Shown: positions 28,529 to 37,963, counted from the stretch's first letter. The stretch: 64,000 nucleotides of DNA from Rickettsiaceae bacterium (GCA_024236375.1 JACKKP010000001.1:1-64000), one strand, 5' to 3'. Made by a program: numbers and translations. The notes: generated by a model not told the origin, from the sequence alone.

Positions 28529-29386
28529 ATGAATAAATTATACTTACTAATTATAACAATATTGTCTTTTTTACTCTTACTAAGTAATGCGTTATTTATA
28601 GTCAGTCAGAAAGAAAACGCTGTAGTAATGCAGTTTGGTGAAGCTATGAAAGTAATAGAAGAGCCAGGGTTAAATATTAAAATTCCTCTGATCCAAAATG
28701 TAAAATTCTTAGATAAACGTATATTACATGTCATGGCTGAAGAAAAAGAACTGACTGCATCTGATGAAAAAAGGATTATTGTAGATGCTTACGCAAAATA
28801 TAAAATTGTCGAACCAGTAAAATTTATTAAAACTTTATATAATTATTCAGGTGCAAATTTACGTCTTAATAGAATACTTGAATCTGCAATGAGAACTGTA
28901 ATTGGTCGTTATCCTTTAAATACGTTACTTTCTCAAGAACGTTCTAATTTAATGCTACAAATTAAAGAACTTGCTTATAAGGAAGCCAAGATTTACGGTA
29001 TAGATATTATTGATGTACGAATTTTAAAATCAGATTTGCCAACAGAAAATAGTAATGCTATTTACCAGAGAATGCAGACTGAAAGAGAAAAAGAAGCAAA
29101 ACAAATCAGGGCAGAAGGCGAAGAAACCGCGGCCAAAGTCAAATCTAAAGCTGATAGAGAAAGTAAAGTATTACTTGCCGAAGCTTATATGAATGCTCAA
29201 AAAATTAAAGGTGAGGGCGACGGTGCAGCAGCAAAATTATATAATCAAGCCTATTCAAAAGATCCTGAATTTTTTGATTTTTATCGCTCTTTAACGGCTT
29301 ATAAAGCTTCTTTAAATAAAGAGAATACAGAATTCATCTTGTCACCTAATGCTGAATTCTTTAAATATTTACGTATTGGAAAATAA
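28529..29386 (+). CDS. hflC: FtsH-modulating membrane protein HflC
   Basis: A 285-residue SPFH protein with an N-terminal signal anchor, VSQKENAVVMQFGEAMKVIEEPGLNIKIP opening the band-7 domain (two overlapping motifs), and the Ala/Glu-rich coiled coil EREKEAKQIRAEGEE. Normal length. It begins 9 bp after hflK and ends 1 bp before the htrA ATG. Confidence 0.95.
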   Translation: MNKLYLLIITILSFLLLLSNALFIVSQKENAVVMQFGEAMKVIEEPGLNIKIPLIQNVKFLDKRILHVMAEEKELTASDEKRIIVDAYAKYKIVEPVKFIKTLYNYSGANLRLNRILESAMRTVIGRYPLNTLLSQERSNLMLQIKELAYKEAKIYGIDIIDVRILKSDLPTENSNAIYQRMQTEREKEAKQIRAEGEETAAKVKSKADRESKVLLAEAYMNAQKIKGEGDGAAAKLYNQAYSKDPEFFDFYRSLTAYKASLNKENTEFILSPNAEFFKYLRIGK

Positions 29387-29387
29387 T

Positions 29388-30842
29388 ATGACACAATTCA
29401 TTTGCTGCAGGTTTAAAAGTAATATAAGTTTTTTTATCAGAATCATCTTGTTGTCTATACTGACTATTGCTCCATCCTACACGAATGCAAATAATACTGA
29501 TAATCTATCAGTTACTTTAGCAGATGTCATCAGTCCTTTACTTCCTAGTGTAGTAACCATTCAGACTATTAAACATACTGATACTAGCTCTAGTAGTATT
29601 TGGCAAAAAATTTTCTTTTCTGAAAGAATTACAAAATTTGCCAAAAATTATAAATTACCCTTTACAACTCAAGACAAGGATAACGAAGATTCCAATATTA
29701 ACTCTATAGGTTCAGGATTTATTATTGACGAAACAGGGTTTATAGTAACTAATTACCATGTAATAGAAGTTGCTGACGAAATTTTTGTAAAATTTGCAAA
29801 TGGCGCAGAGTATCCTGCGCATTTAATTGGCAGTGATCCAAAGACTGATTTAGCATTATTAAAAATTGAAGCAAACTATCCTCTACCATATGTACTCTTT
29901 GGTGATTCTGATGAATTAAGAGTTGGAGATACTGTGATTGCAATAGGAAACCCTTTTGGGTTAGGAGGCAGCGTAACAACTGGTATTATATCTTTTAAAG
30001 GACGCGATTTGAGTACTAATAAAGATAATTTAGTCGATAATTTTTTACAAACTGATGCCACTATAAATATTGGTAATTCAGGCGGACCATTGTTTAATAT
30101 TCATGGAGAGGTAATAGGTTTGAATAGTTCTATTCCTAAAATAGGTCATGGTTTAAACGTCGGAATAGGTTTTGCTGTACCTTCTAACACTGTAAAAACC
30201 ATTATATTAGAACTAAAAGATAAAGGACAGATCAATCGTGGAAAAATTGGTATTACAGTGCAAATGATAACTAATGAACTTGCAGAAGCATTAGAGTCCA
30301 AACCAAAAGAAGGTCTTGTCATTGTTGGAGTTCAGGAAAATGGCCCTGGCGATAAGGCTGGACTTAGAAAGGGCGATATCATCACAAAATTTAATCAACA
30401 CAAAGTTATTTCACCCCGCAAATTAGAATTATTAGTTGCAGAATGTGAAATTGGAGATGAAATTGAAATAGAAATTACTAGAGAAGACAAGGTCATTACT
30501 TCTAAAATAAAAATTATTGGACAACAAGGACACATTTTGACTACTCAAGATGAGCAATCTTTAAATATAGAAGGTATCACCTTTAGTAATATTAACGAAA
30601 AAAATGTCAAAAAATTTGGTTTAACATCTAAAGTAAAAGCTGTATTTATCGAAAAAATTGACGATGCCATACAAACTGAGTTACAAGTTCACGACATTAT
30701 TCTCTCAATAGATAAGAAAGTAATTGAGGATATTCAGCAACTCAAGGATGTACACGATAATCTGAAAAAAGGGAATAAAAATAAAACAGTATTATTAGTA
30801 AAGCGCGATGAATTAGAAATTTTTGTGCCATATAATTTTTAA
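29388..30842 (+). CDS. htrA: DegP/HtrA-type periplasmic serine protease
   Basis: About 484 residues from the ATG at 29388, chosen because it follows the hflC stop directly; an earlier in-frame start would overlap hflC. A signal sequence ends near SYTNANN. The triad is visible as His in TNYHVIE, Asp in KTDLALLK and Ser in NIGNSGGPLFN. Two PDZ domains follow (ENGPGDKAGLRKGDIITKFN; KVKAVFIEKID...). It degrades or refolds misfolded envelope proteins; the hflK-hflC-htrA order is common in Alphaproteobacteria. Confidence 0.95.
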   Translation: MTQFICCRFKSNISFFIRIILLSILTIAPSYTNANNTDNLSVTLADVISPLLPSVVTIQTIKHTDTSSSSIWQKIFFSERITKFAKNYKLPFTTQDKDNEDSNINSIGSGFIIDETGFIVTNYHVIEVADEIFVKFANGAEYPAHLIGSDPKTDLALLKIEANYPLPYVLFGDSDELRVGDTVIAIGNPFGLGGSVTTGIISFKGRDLSTNKDNLVDNFLQTDATINIGNSGGPLFNIHGEVIGLNSSIPKIGHGLNVGIGFAVPSNTVKTIILELKDKGQINRGKIGITVQMITNELAEALESKPKEGLVIVGVQENGPGDKAGLRKGDIITKFNQHKVISPRKLELLVAECEIGDEIEIEITREDKVITSKIKIIGQQGHILTTQDEQSLNIEGITFSNINEKNVKKFGLTSKVKAVFIEKIDDAIQTELQVHDIILSIDKKVIEDIQQLKDVHDNLKKGNKNKTVLLVKRDELEIFVPYNF

Positions 30843-30860
30843 AATTGTGAAAACAATTTT
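30841..30860 (+). terminator. Perfect 8-bp hairpin at the htrA stop codon
   Basis: AAAATTGT-GAAA-ACAATTTT overlaps the htrA stop codon. It is a perfect stem with a GAAA tetraloop, but AT-rich and without a following T-run, so at best a weak terminator or 3'-end stabiliser. Confidence 0.35.
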
Positions 30861-31065
30861 AGACACAGCAAGCGATTCCAAAATTCACAATCTGTTTTTT
30901 TCCTAACGCAATATTTATAGTAAATTTAGATCAATTAATATTGGCACTTTTTATTCATGATTATACTCCGTGGCTTACTTTTATATTATATGGCATTGTT
31001 AACAAAATAATTTTAAAAGTATAGGAGAAGTGGTATGCTAATTGAACAATAGAGAGGATTCAATT

Positions 31066-31440
31066 ATGAGAGAAGAGAGAAAATATCCAATAAAAGAAGG
31101 GAGATTCAAGGAGTTAATAGAGCCATTTTTAGAGGAAGCGAAACAAAAACTAGGTAGACCTACGAAAGTGAGTAATTACAATTTTTTTTGTGGAGTGCTA
31201 TATATTTTAAGGACTGGTGTATCATGGAGAGATCTACCTGAGGAATATGGCAATTGGCATACGATTTATACCAGATATAAAAGATGGAGTGAGAAAGGGT
31301 TCTTTTGGAAGTTATTATATTATTTGCAAAGCCTTAAAGAGATAGCGATAGATATAATCTTCGTTGATGGTTCAATTGTGCCGTTGCACAGACATGGGGG
31401 AGGCGCTTTAAAAAAAGAGAGGAGCACAAGCGACCGGTAG
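31066..31440 (+). CDS. IS5-family transposase, first reading frame
   Basis: ATG at 31066 is preceded by GAGAGG. About 124 residues hold the helix-turn-helix N-terminal domain (GRPTKVSNYNFFCGVLYILR, SWRDLPEEYGNWHTIY) and the first catalytic Asp in IIFVDGSIVPLHRHGGG. It terminates at 31440 after an A-run (31410-31416), where the second frame takes over. Removing one A from the run would fuse both frames through KKRGAQATGRGRKG. Confidence 0.85.
   Translation: MREERKYPIKEGRFKELIEPFLEEAKQKLGRPTKVSNYNFFCGVLYILRTGVSWRDLPEEYGNWHTIYTRYKRWSEKGFFWKLLYYLQSLKEIAIDIIFVDGSIVPLHRHGGGALKKERSTSDR
31410..31417 (+). promoter_or_regulatory. A7 run, candidate slippage site in the IS5 transposase
   Basis: Seven A residues followed by G lie where the two transposase frames must join. 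Reading one A fewer gives a single continuous DDE transposase. Several IS5-family elements use slippage on A-runs, but a simple one-base mutation gives the same picture. Confidence 0.4.
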
Positions 31441-31465
31441 AGGAAGAAAGGGTTTAGGCACAACT

Positions 31466-31873
31466 ATGCACGTTGCAATTAGTGACCACTCGGTTGTAGC
31501 TTGTAAACTGTTTCCAGCGCAAAGACAAGATTGTAAAAGCTTTGAAGAGCTTAACCAAGAACTGCCGTGGGATAAAATAAAATACCTTGTGGCCGACAAG
31601 GGGTACGACACTGCAAATGTTAGGAGTATTATTAAATCACACGGAGTGACTCCTGTAATACCATTTAAAGGAGTTTATTTACCAGAGGATTCCGTATTAA
31701 CTCCTGAAGATTTTTATGACGTTAAACTATACAAAAAACGTAATATCATTGAGCGCTTCTTTGGTAGATTAAAGGAAAATAAGAGGATCGCTATGAGATT
31801 TGATAAAATGGATCACTCTTTCCTTAGCTTCATAGCTCTTGCTATCGCTAAATTATTCAAATTATTTTGTTAA
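31466..31873 (+). CDS. IS5-family transposase, second reading frame (catalytic C-terminal part)
   Basis: 135 residues from the internal ATG, although the frame is open back to the A-run. It carries the second Asp (LVADKGYDTANVRS) and the Glu of the DDE triad (NIIERFFGRLKENKRI), so catalytic residues are complete across the two frames. It lies in the +1 frame relative to the first part. Expression as a fusion would need slippage on the seven-A run; otherwise the element is inactivated by a single inserted A. Confidence 0.85.
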   Translation: MHVAISDHSVVACKLFPAQRQDCKSFEELNQELPWDKIKYLVADKGYDTANVRSIIKSHGVTPVIPFKGVYLPEDSVLTPEDFYDVKLYKKRNIIERFFGRLKENKRIAMRFDKMDHSFLSFIALAIAKLFKLFC

Positions 31874-31881
31874 CAATGCCA

Positions 31882-32034
31882 TAGTTCTTTACAATAGAGT
31901 ATTGCTGAGGTGTGAGTAAGAGAAAAAGCTGTGTGCTAATCTCAAACGCTGGGTCAACCGATATTTACCTTACATGGAAGCCTTACATCAAGCGATTTTT
32001 TTCTTTAAATGCAATACTCTATTGTCAACGACTA
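31882..32034. repeat. MITE-like element, copy 1 (153 bp)
   Basis: Bounded by TAGTTCTTTACAATAGAG and its inverted counterpart; the 23-bp ends (31882-31904 and 32012-32034) pair at about 20 positions, with ACAATAGAGTATTG fully conserved. The interior has GAGTAAGAGAAAAAGCTG and TTACCTTACATGGA blocks shared with copies 2 and 3. No coding frame. An IS5 element abuts the left end. Confidence 0.85.
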
Positions 32035-32344
32035 TGACAGTCAAAACCTAGAAAAAAACGTGAATTTATATACCAATCAATTAATATTATGGATAAAGTA
32101 GGTAGTTAATGATATTTAAGTTTGAATCAGAAATGTGTCAGCTTGTGGTTTAATATATAAAATTTGCCTATGATCCATAATACACCAATTTGATTAATTA
32201 CCACTATTGTAGAAATGTTTAACTTGTATTAATAAAAGAAATTAGTTAGAAAGCAAAATATCTAATTAATTTATAAATATGTTGCCTGTTCTAACTAACA
32301 TCAGGTAAAATTGAACAGCAAATGAGAAGGGATATTGTTAATTA
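32035..32344. other. 310-bp gap before acpP, no gene seen
   Basis: No coding frame or RNA gene is recognisable. An inverted pair (AGTTAGAA near 32244 and TTCTAACT near 32291, about 40 nt apart) followed on the minus strand by TTTCTTTT may be the acpP terminator, but the loop is long. Confidence 0.4.
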
Positions 32345-32602
32345 TTATTCTTTATCTTTTGTATGTGCAATTATAGCTTCTACAGCATCTTGAACTGTAA
32401 CAATTTTTTTAGCTTCTTCGTCTGAAATTGTACAGTCAAATTCAGCTTCTAGCGCCATCATAAACTCTACTACATCTAAACTATCAGCTCCTAAATCATC
32501 TATAAATTTTGAGTTATCGTTGATTTCTTGTTCTTCACGTCCCAATGTTTCTGCTGTAAGTTTTATGACTTTTTGCCTTATATCTTCTTTTGTATTACTC
32601 AT
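32345..32602 (-). CDS. acpP: Acyl carrier protein
   Basis: 85-residue acidic helical protein. The phosphopantetheine Ser lies in LGADSLDVVEF (S41). It carries acyl chains for fatty acid and lipid A synthesis. Slight C-terminal extension relative to the usual 77-78 residues. It follows fabG by about 115 bp in the same direction. Confidence 0.97.
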   Translation of the reverse strand: MSNTKEDIRQKVIKLTAETLGREEQEINDNSKFIDDLGADSLDVVEFMMALEAEFDCTISDEEAKKIVTVQDAVEAIIAHTKDKE

Positions 32603-32717
32603 AAAAAAACCTATAATCGTCTTTTAATTAAATTAATTAAATATTTTTGTCTGCCTAAATATTATAGCTGTATATTCTTTATCATATATCTATTTATTTT
32701 ACTAGGAGAAAGTATAA

Positions 32718-33443
32718 TTATACCATTAACATTCCACCATTAATATGAATTGTTTGACCAGTAATATAAGAAGCGATTGTACTGGCTAAATAGGATGTCA
32801 TATAAGCTATATCTTCTGGAGTTCCAATTTTTTGGCAAGGAATTTTGCTTTTGATCAATGTTATTTGTTCATCAAGTAATTTATCAGTCATTTGAGTCTT
32901 AATAAATCCTGGTGCTATACAGTTAACAGTAATATTACGACTTGCCACTTCTAATGCAAGTGCTTTACTCATTCCTATTAATCCAGCTTTTGAGGCGCAA
33001 TAATTAGCTTGGCCTGCATTACCTAAAATGCTTACTACAGAGGATATATTAATAATACGACCATAGCGTGCTCTGATCATTTTTTTTATTGCATTTCTGT
33101 TTAATATGAAATTAGCCTTTAAATTAATATCAATTACTTGACTAAAATCTTCGTTACTCATTCGAATAGCCAAATTATCTTTGGTGATTCCTGCATTACA
33201 CACTAATATATCAAGTTTCTCTATATCATCTAAAATTGTTTCGCAAGCTGAGATATTAGATAGATCGCATTGTTTTATAGTATAATTTGTCTCTAGCTCT
33301 GCAGCTAATAATTGTAATTTTTCATGATTACTCCCACTAATATATACATGAGCCCCCAGATGGTGCAGTTTCTTAGTAATTGCACCACCAATATCACCAC
33401 TTGCCCCTGTTACAAAAGCATATTGCCCTTTTAGATCAAACAT
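32718..33443 (-). CDS. fabG: 3-oxoacyl-[acyl-carrier-protein] reductase
   Basis: A 241-residue short-chain dehydrogenase. The NADP motif TGASGDIGGAI is at residues 13-23, NAG at 85-87, and the catalytic Ser (INISSVVS), Tyr and Lys (YCASK) are present. The C-terminus GQTIHINGGM is standard for FabG. It reduces 3-oxoacyl-ACP in fatty acid elongation, and pairs with the downstream acpP. It starts 8 bp after recA. Confidence 0.96.
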   Translation of the reverse strand: MFDLKGQYAFVTGASGDIGGAITKKLHHLGAHVYISGSNHEKLQLLAAELETNYTIKQCDLSNISACETILDDIEKLDILVCNAGITKDNLAIRMSNEDFSQVIDINLKANFILNRNAIKKMIRARYGRIINISSVVSILGNAGQANYCASKAGLIGMSKALALEVASRNITVNCIAPGFIKTQMTDKLLDEQITLIKSKIPCQKIGTPEDIAYMTSYLASTIASYITGQTIHINGGMLMV

Positions 33444-33451
33444 ATCATTCT

Positions 33452-34519
33452 TTAACTATCATTATTATGTTCTTCTAATGCTCCGTCTATATCTTCAATA
33501 TCATGTGCAGCTTCATCATTTCCTATGTAATTTTGATCTACATTTAAAGATTTTTGCTTAATAAGGGATTCTAATTCATCTGCAATTTCTGGATTCTCAA
33601 GAAAATATTGTTTTGCCTTTTCACGTCCTTGTCCAATTTTTTCATTTTTATATGAAAACCAAGAGCCAGATTTTTCAATAAGATCAAATTTAGTACCTAA
33701 ATCTATTAATTCACCAATTTTAGAGATGCCTTGTCCATACATTATATCAAAATCTACCACTCTAAAAGGAGGTGATACTTTATTTTTAACTATTTTAACT
33801 CTTGTTTGATTACCTACTACTTCTTCTTTATCTTTAATAGAACCAGTTCTTCTGATATCAATTCTAACAGATGCGTAAAACTTTAATGCATTACCACCTG
33901 TTGTAGTTTCTGGACTACCAAACATCACACCAATTTTCATACGGATTTGGTTAATAAATATTATAGTGCATCCAGTTCTTGAAGTAGAAGCAGTAAGTTT
34001 TCTTAGCGCTTGGCTCATAAGTCTTGCTTGAAGCCCCATATGAGAGTCGCCCATTTCACCATCAATTTCAGCCTTTGGTACCAAAGCTGCCACACTGTCA
34101 ACAACAATCATATCAATTGCCCCAGAGCGAATTAAAGTATCAGCGATTTCTAGCGCTTGTTCGCCATTATCTGGTTGAGATATGATTAATTCGTCAGTAT
34201 TAACACCTAATTTTTTTGCATATACTGGATCTAATGCATGTTCAGCATCTATAAAGGCACAGGTACCACCTTTTTTTTGCGCTTCGGCGATCATGTGTAA
34301 TGTCAAGGTAGTTTTACCGGAACTTTCAGGTCCGAATATTTCTATCACTCTACCTTTTGGTATTCCTCCCACGCCAAGTGCAATATCTAAACCAATTGAT
34401 CCAGTAGGAATAGATTCGACATTCATTGATATTTTATGTCCCAGTTTCATCACTGAGCCTTTGCCATAATTTTTTTCAATTTGGCTTAATGCAGCAGCAA
34501 GAGCTTTGTCTTTTTCCAT
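33452..34519 (-). CDS. recA: Recombinase RecA
   Basis: A 355-residue recombinase. Walker A GPESSGKTT at residues 63-71, the DAEHALDP and VVDSVAALVP segments, and the DNA-binding loop L2 (MFGSPETTTGGNALKFYAS) are intact. Acidic C-terminal tail present. It catalyses strand exchange in recombinational repair. No obvious LexA-type box was found upstream. Confidence 0.98.
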   Translation of the reverse strand: MEKDKALAAALSQIEKNYGKGSVMKLGHKISMNVESIPTGSIGLDIALGVGGIPKGRVIEIFGPESSGKTTLTLHMIAEAQKKGGTCAFIDAEHALDPVYAKKLGVNTDELIISQPDNGEQALEIADTLIRSGAIDMIVVDSVAALVPKAEIDGEMGDSHMGLQARLMSQALRKLTASTSRTGCTIIFINQIRMKIGVMFGSPETTTGGNALKFYASVRIDIRRTGSIKDKEEVVGNQTRVKIVKNKVSPPFRVVDFDIMYGQGISKIGELIDLGTKFDLIEKSGSWFSYKNEKIGQGREKAKQYFLENPEIADELESLIKQKSLNVDQNYIGNDEAAHDIEDIDGALEEHNNDS

Positions 34520-34689
34520 GTGGTTACTCTAAATAAAATTAAAAATATCTTTTGCTTTATTATGTTTATTGTGTTCCAAGTTGTTGGAAAACTATTATTA
34601 AATCTGCAAAACATGCCCTTTGTGTTAATCAGGATACACTCATCTTGAATATTGTGCAATAAATATTATTCAAATAACTCAAATTATTT

Positions 34690-34896
34690 TTAATGCTTAT
34701 TATTTCTTACTTCAATCCAGTATTCTAATATATCTCTAAGAGTTTGTGTATCGACTTCTTCATCATCTGCACGACCTTCAAAGTCATCTATAGATAATAC
34801 CATCTCTTTTAGCTCTTCTAGAGACTCAGGTATTTCCTCTTGCTCATATAGATCTTCTAGTTTTTCTACTATTTCTGTGATATCTTTCCAGTACAT
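34690..34896 (-). CDS. IscX-like small acidic protein
   Basis: A 68-residue, strongly acidic protein. The pattern W-x-D-x2-x-I ... L-x2-x-Y ... E-x-L-x-x-x-V-L-x-I-D-D-F ... L-x-x-I-L-x-x-W matches IscX/YfhJ, an acidic adaptor of the cysteine desulphurase IscS that binds iron. It is not next to the hscBA-fdx remnants (29 kb away), as it would be in E. coli. Preceded by a GGAGAC RBS. Confidence 0.65.
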   Translation of the reverse strand: MYWKDITEIVEKLEDLYEQEEIPESLEELKEMVLSIDDFEGRADDEEVDTQTLRDILEYWIEVRNNKH

Positions 34897-35075
34897 TTTG
34901 TCTCCATTTTAAATTATTTCCAATTATCTTTGTTGTTAAAGAAATTGAAAAACATTGCTATTATTAATAATAAATATTATAGCGTTATGTTATTTACATA
35001 GTTAAAATCTCAAACTATATGATAAAAATCGTCCATAATAAATAATATTCAAATAAAATAGTAAGCATATATAAG

Positions 35076-35915
35076 ATGATGATGCAACCATTAATAACTA
35101 TAATAAAAAATTTTTTAGATTCCAGTTTGAAAGAAGACCTTGGTATCAATGGTGATATTACGTCAAACATAGTGATAGACAAAAATAGTAAGGTCAAATT
35201 TCAAATACAAGCAAGAGAAGATCTGATTTTATGTGGTGATTTTATAACAATTTACTATTTGGAAAATTATTCCAAAGTAAATTTTAAAATGCACTATAAA
35301 GATGGCGATATTGTGTATGCTGGAGCAGTGATATTAACAGGTGAAGGAAACGCACAGGAAATATTTAAACTAGAAAGAATAATTCTTAATTTTATGCAAT
35401 ATATGTCAGGCATTGCTAGTTTAACCAATAAATATGTCAACGCAGTTATAGGCACTAAAGCTAAAATTTATGATACTAGAAAAACTTTACCAATGTGGCG
35501 TATGTTGCAAAAATATGCGGTTAGATGCGGAAAAGGATATAATCATCGACCTACATTAGATAGTTGTATTATGATCAAAGATAATCATATTGCAACTACT
35601 GGCTTGTCTGAAGCAGTCCGTAGAGCCAAACAATATGCACCACATTATGCAAAAATAGAAGTAGAATGCGATACTCTTGAACAAGTAAAAGAAGCTTTAC
35701 TGGTTGGTGTGGATATTATTATGTTAGATAATATGACTTTATTGCAAATGAAAGAAGCGGTTAATGTGATTAATGGTAGAGCAATTATAGAAGCTTCAGG
35801 TGGTATATCTTTAGAAAATGTTCAAGAAATAGCAGAGATTGGTGTAGATATTATTTCCATTGGTAAATTAACACACTCTGCAAACTCAGTTAATATTGGA
35901 TTAGATATTTTATAA
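35076..35915 (+). CDS. nadC: Nicotinate-nucleotide pyrophosphorylase (quinolinate phosphoribosyltransferase)
   Basis: A 279-residue type II phosphoribosyltransferase converting quinolinate and PRPP to nicotinate mononucleotide. Core motifs are seen: MQYMSGIASLT, YDTRKTLPMWR with the catalytic Arg/Lys, CGKGYNHRPTLDSCIMIKDNH (active-site loop), and the EASGGISLENV barrel end. Length is normal. No nadA or nadB in the window. The stop overlaps the ligA start (TAATG). Confidence 0.95.
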   Translation: MMMQPLITIIKNFLDSSLKEDLGINGDITSNIVIDKNSKVKFQIQAREDLILCGDFITIYYLENYSKVNFKMHYKDGDIVYAGAVILTGEGNAQEIFKLERIILNFMQYMSGIASLTNKYVNAVIGTKAKIYDTRKTLPMWRMLQKYAVRCGKGYNHRPTLDSCIMIKDNHIATTGLSEAVRRAKQYAPHYAKIEVECDTLEQVKEALLVGVDIIMLDNMTLLQMKEAVNVINGRAIIEASGGISLENVQEIAEIGVDIISIGKLTHSANSVNIGLDIL

Positions 35916-37963
35916 TGAAAAACGAACTAATTCGTCTGAAAGAATTAAGAGATAAAATTAAGCAATATAATTATGAGTATTATATAAAAGATAAACCGAG
36001 TGTAAGTGATGCAGAATATGATCTTTTATATATAGAATTAAAGCAACTAGAAGCAAAAAACCCACAGCTTATTACATCAGATAGCCCTACTCAGACAGTT
36101 GGATTTGGTATTCAAGATAAATTTGAAAAACATAAGCATTTAATACCAATGTTATCTTTGAGTAATGCATTTACTACTGAAGATATCGAAAATTTTTTGG
36201 ATAAAATTACACGTTATTTAAATACTGATTTATCTCCAGAGGTTGTTTGTGAACCAAAAATTGACGGATTGTCTTTTTCAGTAACTTATGAAAAGGGGAT
36301 ATTAAAAACCGGAGCAACTAGAGGAGATGGATATATTGGTGAGAACATCACACAAAATATCAAAACTATTAAAGACCTACCCCATAAAATTGCTCTTCAA
36401 GAGGAATTAATAGAAATTAGAGGTGAAATATATATAGATAAAGCAGACTTTATAGAGCTAAATAAGCAACAAAGAATTTGCGGGTTACCAGAATTTGCAA
36501 ATCCTAGAAATGCTGCGGCTGGTTCTTTGCGCCAGTTAAACCCTAATGTTACAGCACAGCGTCCATTGAAATATTATGTATATTCAGCTGGATATCATAA
36601 AAATTTTGCTGATAGTCAGTTTGAATTACTACAAAAATTGCACAAATTAGGATTTAGAGTGAATCCAATTCAAGAGAAATTTACTAATATCGGAGATATT
36701 GAAAAATTTTACTACCAGATAATGAATAAAAGAGAGCAATTAGATTATGAGATTGACGGATTAGTATATAAAGTGAATGATTTTGAACTACAAAATAGAT
36801 TGGGTTTTATCAGTAAAAGTCCGAGATTTGCTATTGCTCATAAATTTCCGGCTATAATTAGCAGTACAAAATTAAAAGCAATTACCGTACAAGTGGGGCG
36901 CACAGGTATCTTGACTCCTGTTGCAGAGCTTGAGCCAGTGAAAATAGGTGGGAGTAAGATATCTAGAGCCACTTTACATAATTTTCACGAAATAGAGCGT
37001 TTAGATATCAGAGTTGGTGATATAGTACAATTATATAGAGCAGGTGATGTCATCCCTAAAATCATGTCCAAGGTGGTAAATGAAAATGATTTAGGTCATG
37101 ACAAAATATTACTTCCTACTCATTGCCCTTCATGTAGTTCTGAAATCCATATTAATGATCAAGATGTATTAATTAGGTGTAATAACGGACTTAATTGCCC
37201 TGCTCAACTAAGTGAGTCAATTATTCATTTTGTTTCTAAAGAAGCTCTAAATATAGAGGGACTTGGTAGAAAGCAGATAGAATTTTTATTAAATAAGGGC
37301 TTGATCAACAATATAGTAGATATATTTTATTTAGATGTAACTGATCAACAGTCATTCACAAAATTAGAAAATATGTCTGGTTGGGGGAAGAAATCAGTAC
37401 AAAATTTATTTGAGAATATCAAAAAGTCTAAAAAAACTAGTTTGAGTAAGTTTATATATTCTTTAGGAATTAGACAAGTTGGGCAGAGCAGTGCTAAGAT
37501 CTTTGCTAAAGAGTTTATATCAGTCAATAGATTTTTTGATGCAATGACTAGATTAGCATTGGGCAGTCAAGACATCGAAAATAAATTAGACGATATGGAA
37601 GGAATTGGTAGTAAGATGATTAGTGATTTGAAAGAGTTTTTTATTTGTCCACAAAATCTAGACACTATAAAAAAATTGATAACTATTTTAGAGATAAGTG
37701 ATCATCAAATTAGTAATACTACTAATAATATATTATCAGGCAAAAAAGTAATTTTTACTGGATCTCTGAAGAACTTATCTCGTCATGAAGCAAAAAATCA
37801 GGCTGAAAATCATGGGGCGAAAGTAGTAAGTACCATAACTAATAACGTTGATTTATTGGTAGTAGGTGAAAAAGCAGGTAGTAAACTGAAGAAAGCACAA
37901 GAACTAGGTATCAAAATCATTTCTGAAGAAGAATGGATCACGTTAATTAAAGAGGGCAAATGA
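35915..37963 (+). CDS. ligA: NAD-dependent DNA ligase
   Basis: A 682-residue ligase sealing nicks in replication and repair. Ia domain (YEYYIKDKPSVSDAEYD), adenylation motif CEPKIDGLSFS with the nucleophile K115, OB domain, a four-Cys zinc finger (CPSC ... CNNGLNCP), the HhH region and a C-terminal BRCT domain (ILSGKKVIFTGSL ... VGEKAGSKLKKA) are all present. Coupled to nadC (1-bp overlap) and to pepP (ATGA overlap). Confidence 0.98.
   Translation: MKNELIRLKELRDKIKQYNYEYYIKDKPSVSDAEYDLLYIELKQLEAKNPQLITSDSPTQTVGFGIQDKFEKHKHLIPMLSLSNAFTTEDIENFLDKITRYLNTDLSPEVVCEPKIDGLSFSVTYEKGILKTGATRGDGYIGENITQNIKTIKDLPHKIALQEELIEIRGEIYIDKADFIELNKQQRICGLPEFANPRNAAAGSLRQLNPNVTAQRPLKYYVYSAGYHKNFADSQFELLQKLHKLGFRVNPIQEKFTNIGDIEKFYYQIMNKREQLDYEIDGLVYKVNDFELQNRLGFISKSPRFAIAHKFPAIISSTKLKAITVQVGRTGILTPVAELEPVKIGGSKISRATLHNFHEIERLDIRVGDIVQLYRAGDVIPKIMSKVVNENDLGHDKILLPTHCPSCSSEIHINDQDVLIRCNNGLNCPAQLSESIIHFVSKEALNIEGLGRKQIEFLLNKGLINNIVDIFYLDVTDQQSFTKLENMSGWGKKSVQNLFENIKKSKKTSLSKFIYSLGIRQVGQSSAKIFAKEFISVNRFFDAMTRLALGSQDIENKLDDMEGIGSKMISDLKEFFICPQNLDTIKKLITILEISDHQISNTTNNILSGKKVIFTGSLKNLSRHEAKNQAENHGAKVVSTITNNVDLLVVGEKAGSKLKKAQELGIKIISEEEWITLIKEGK

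Larger units (their letters stand above)
30991..31881 (+). mobile_element. IS5-family insertion sequence (IS427-like group), complete with TIRs
   Basis: The ends are inverted repeats: TGGCATTGTTAACAAAATAA at 30991 is repeated inverted up to 31881, about 22-24 bp with essentially perfect pairing. Both sides are flanked by TA, consistent with a 2-bp target duplication. Total length 891 bp. It encodes a DDE transposase in two frames (31066-31440 and 31466-31873). The right end abuts copy 1 of the 23-bp-TIR element, so it inserted at that element's border TA. Confidence 0.88.

Noticed and set aside
31410..31440. Classical -1 ribosomal frameshift at the A-run in the IS5 transposase
   Set aside because: The second frame is +1 relative to the first, so a -1 slip would not join them; only +1 slippage or loss of one A does.
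34520..34689. LexA/SOS box upstream of recA
   Set aside because: A GTTC followed by a loose second half was seen, but it does not fit GTTC-N7-GTTC and is not convincing in AT-rich DNA.
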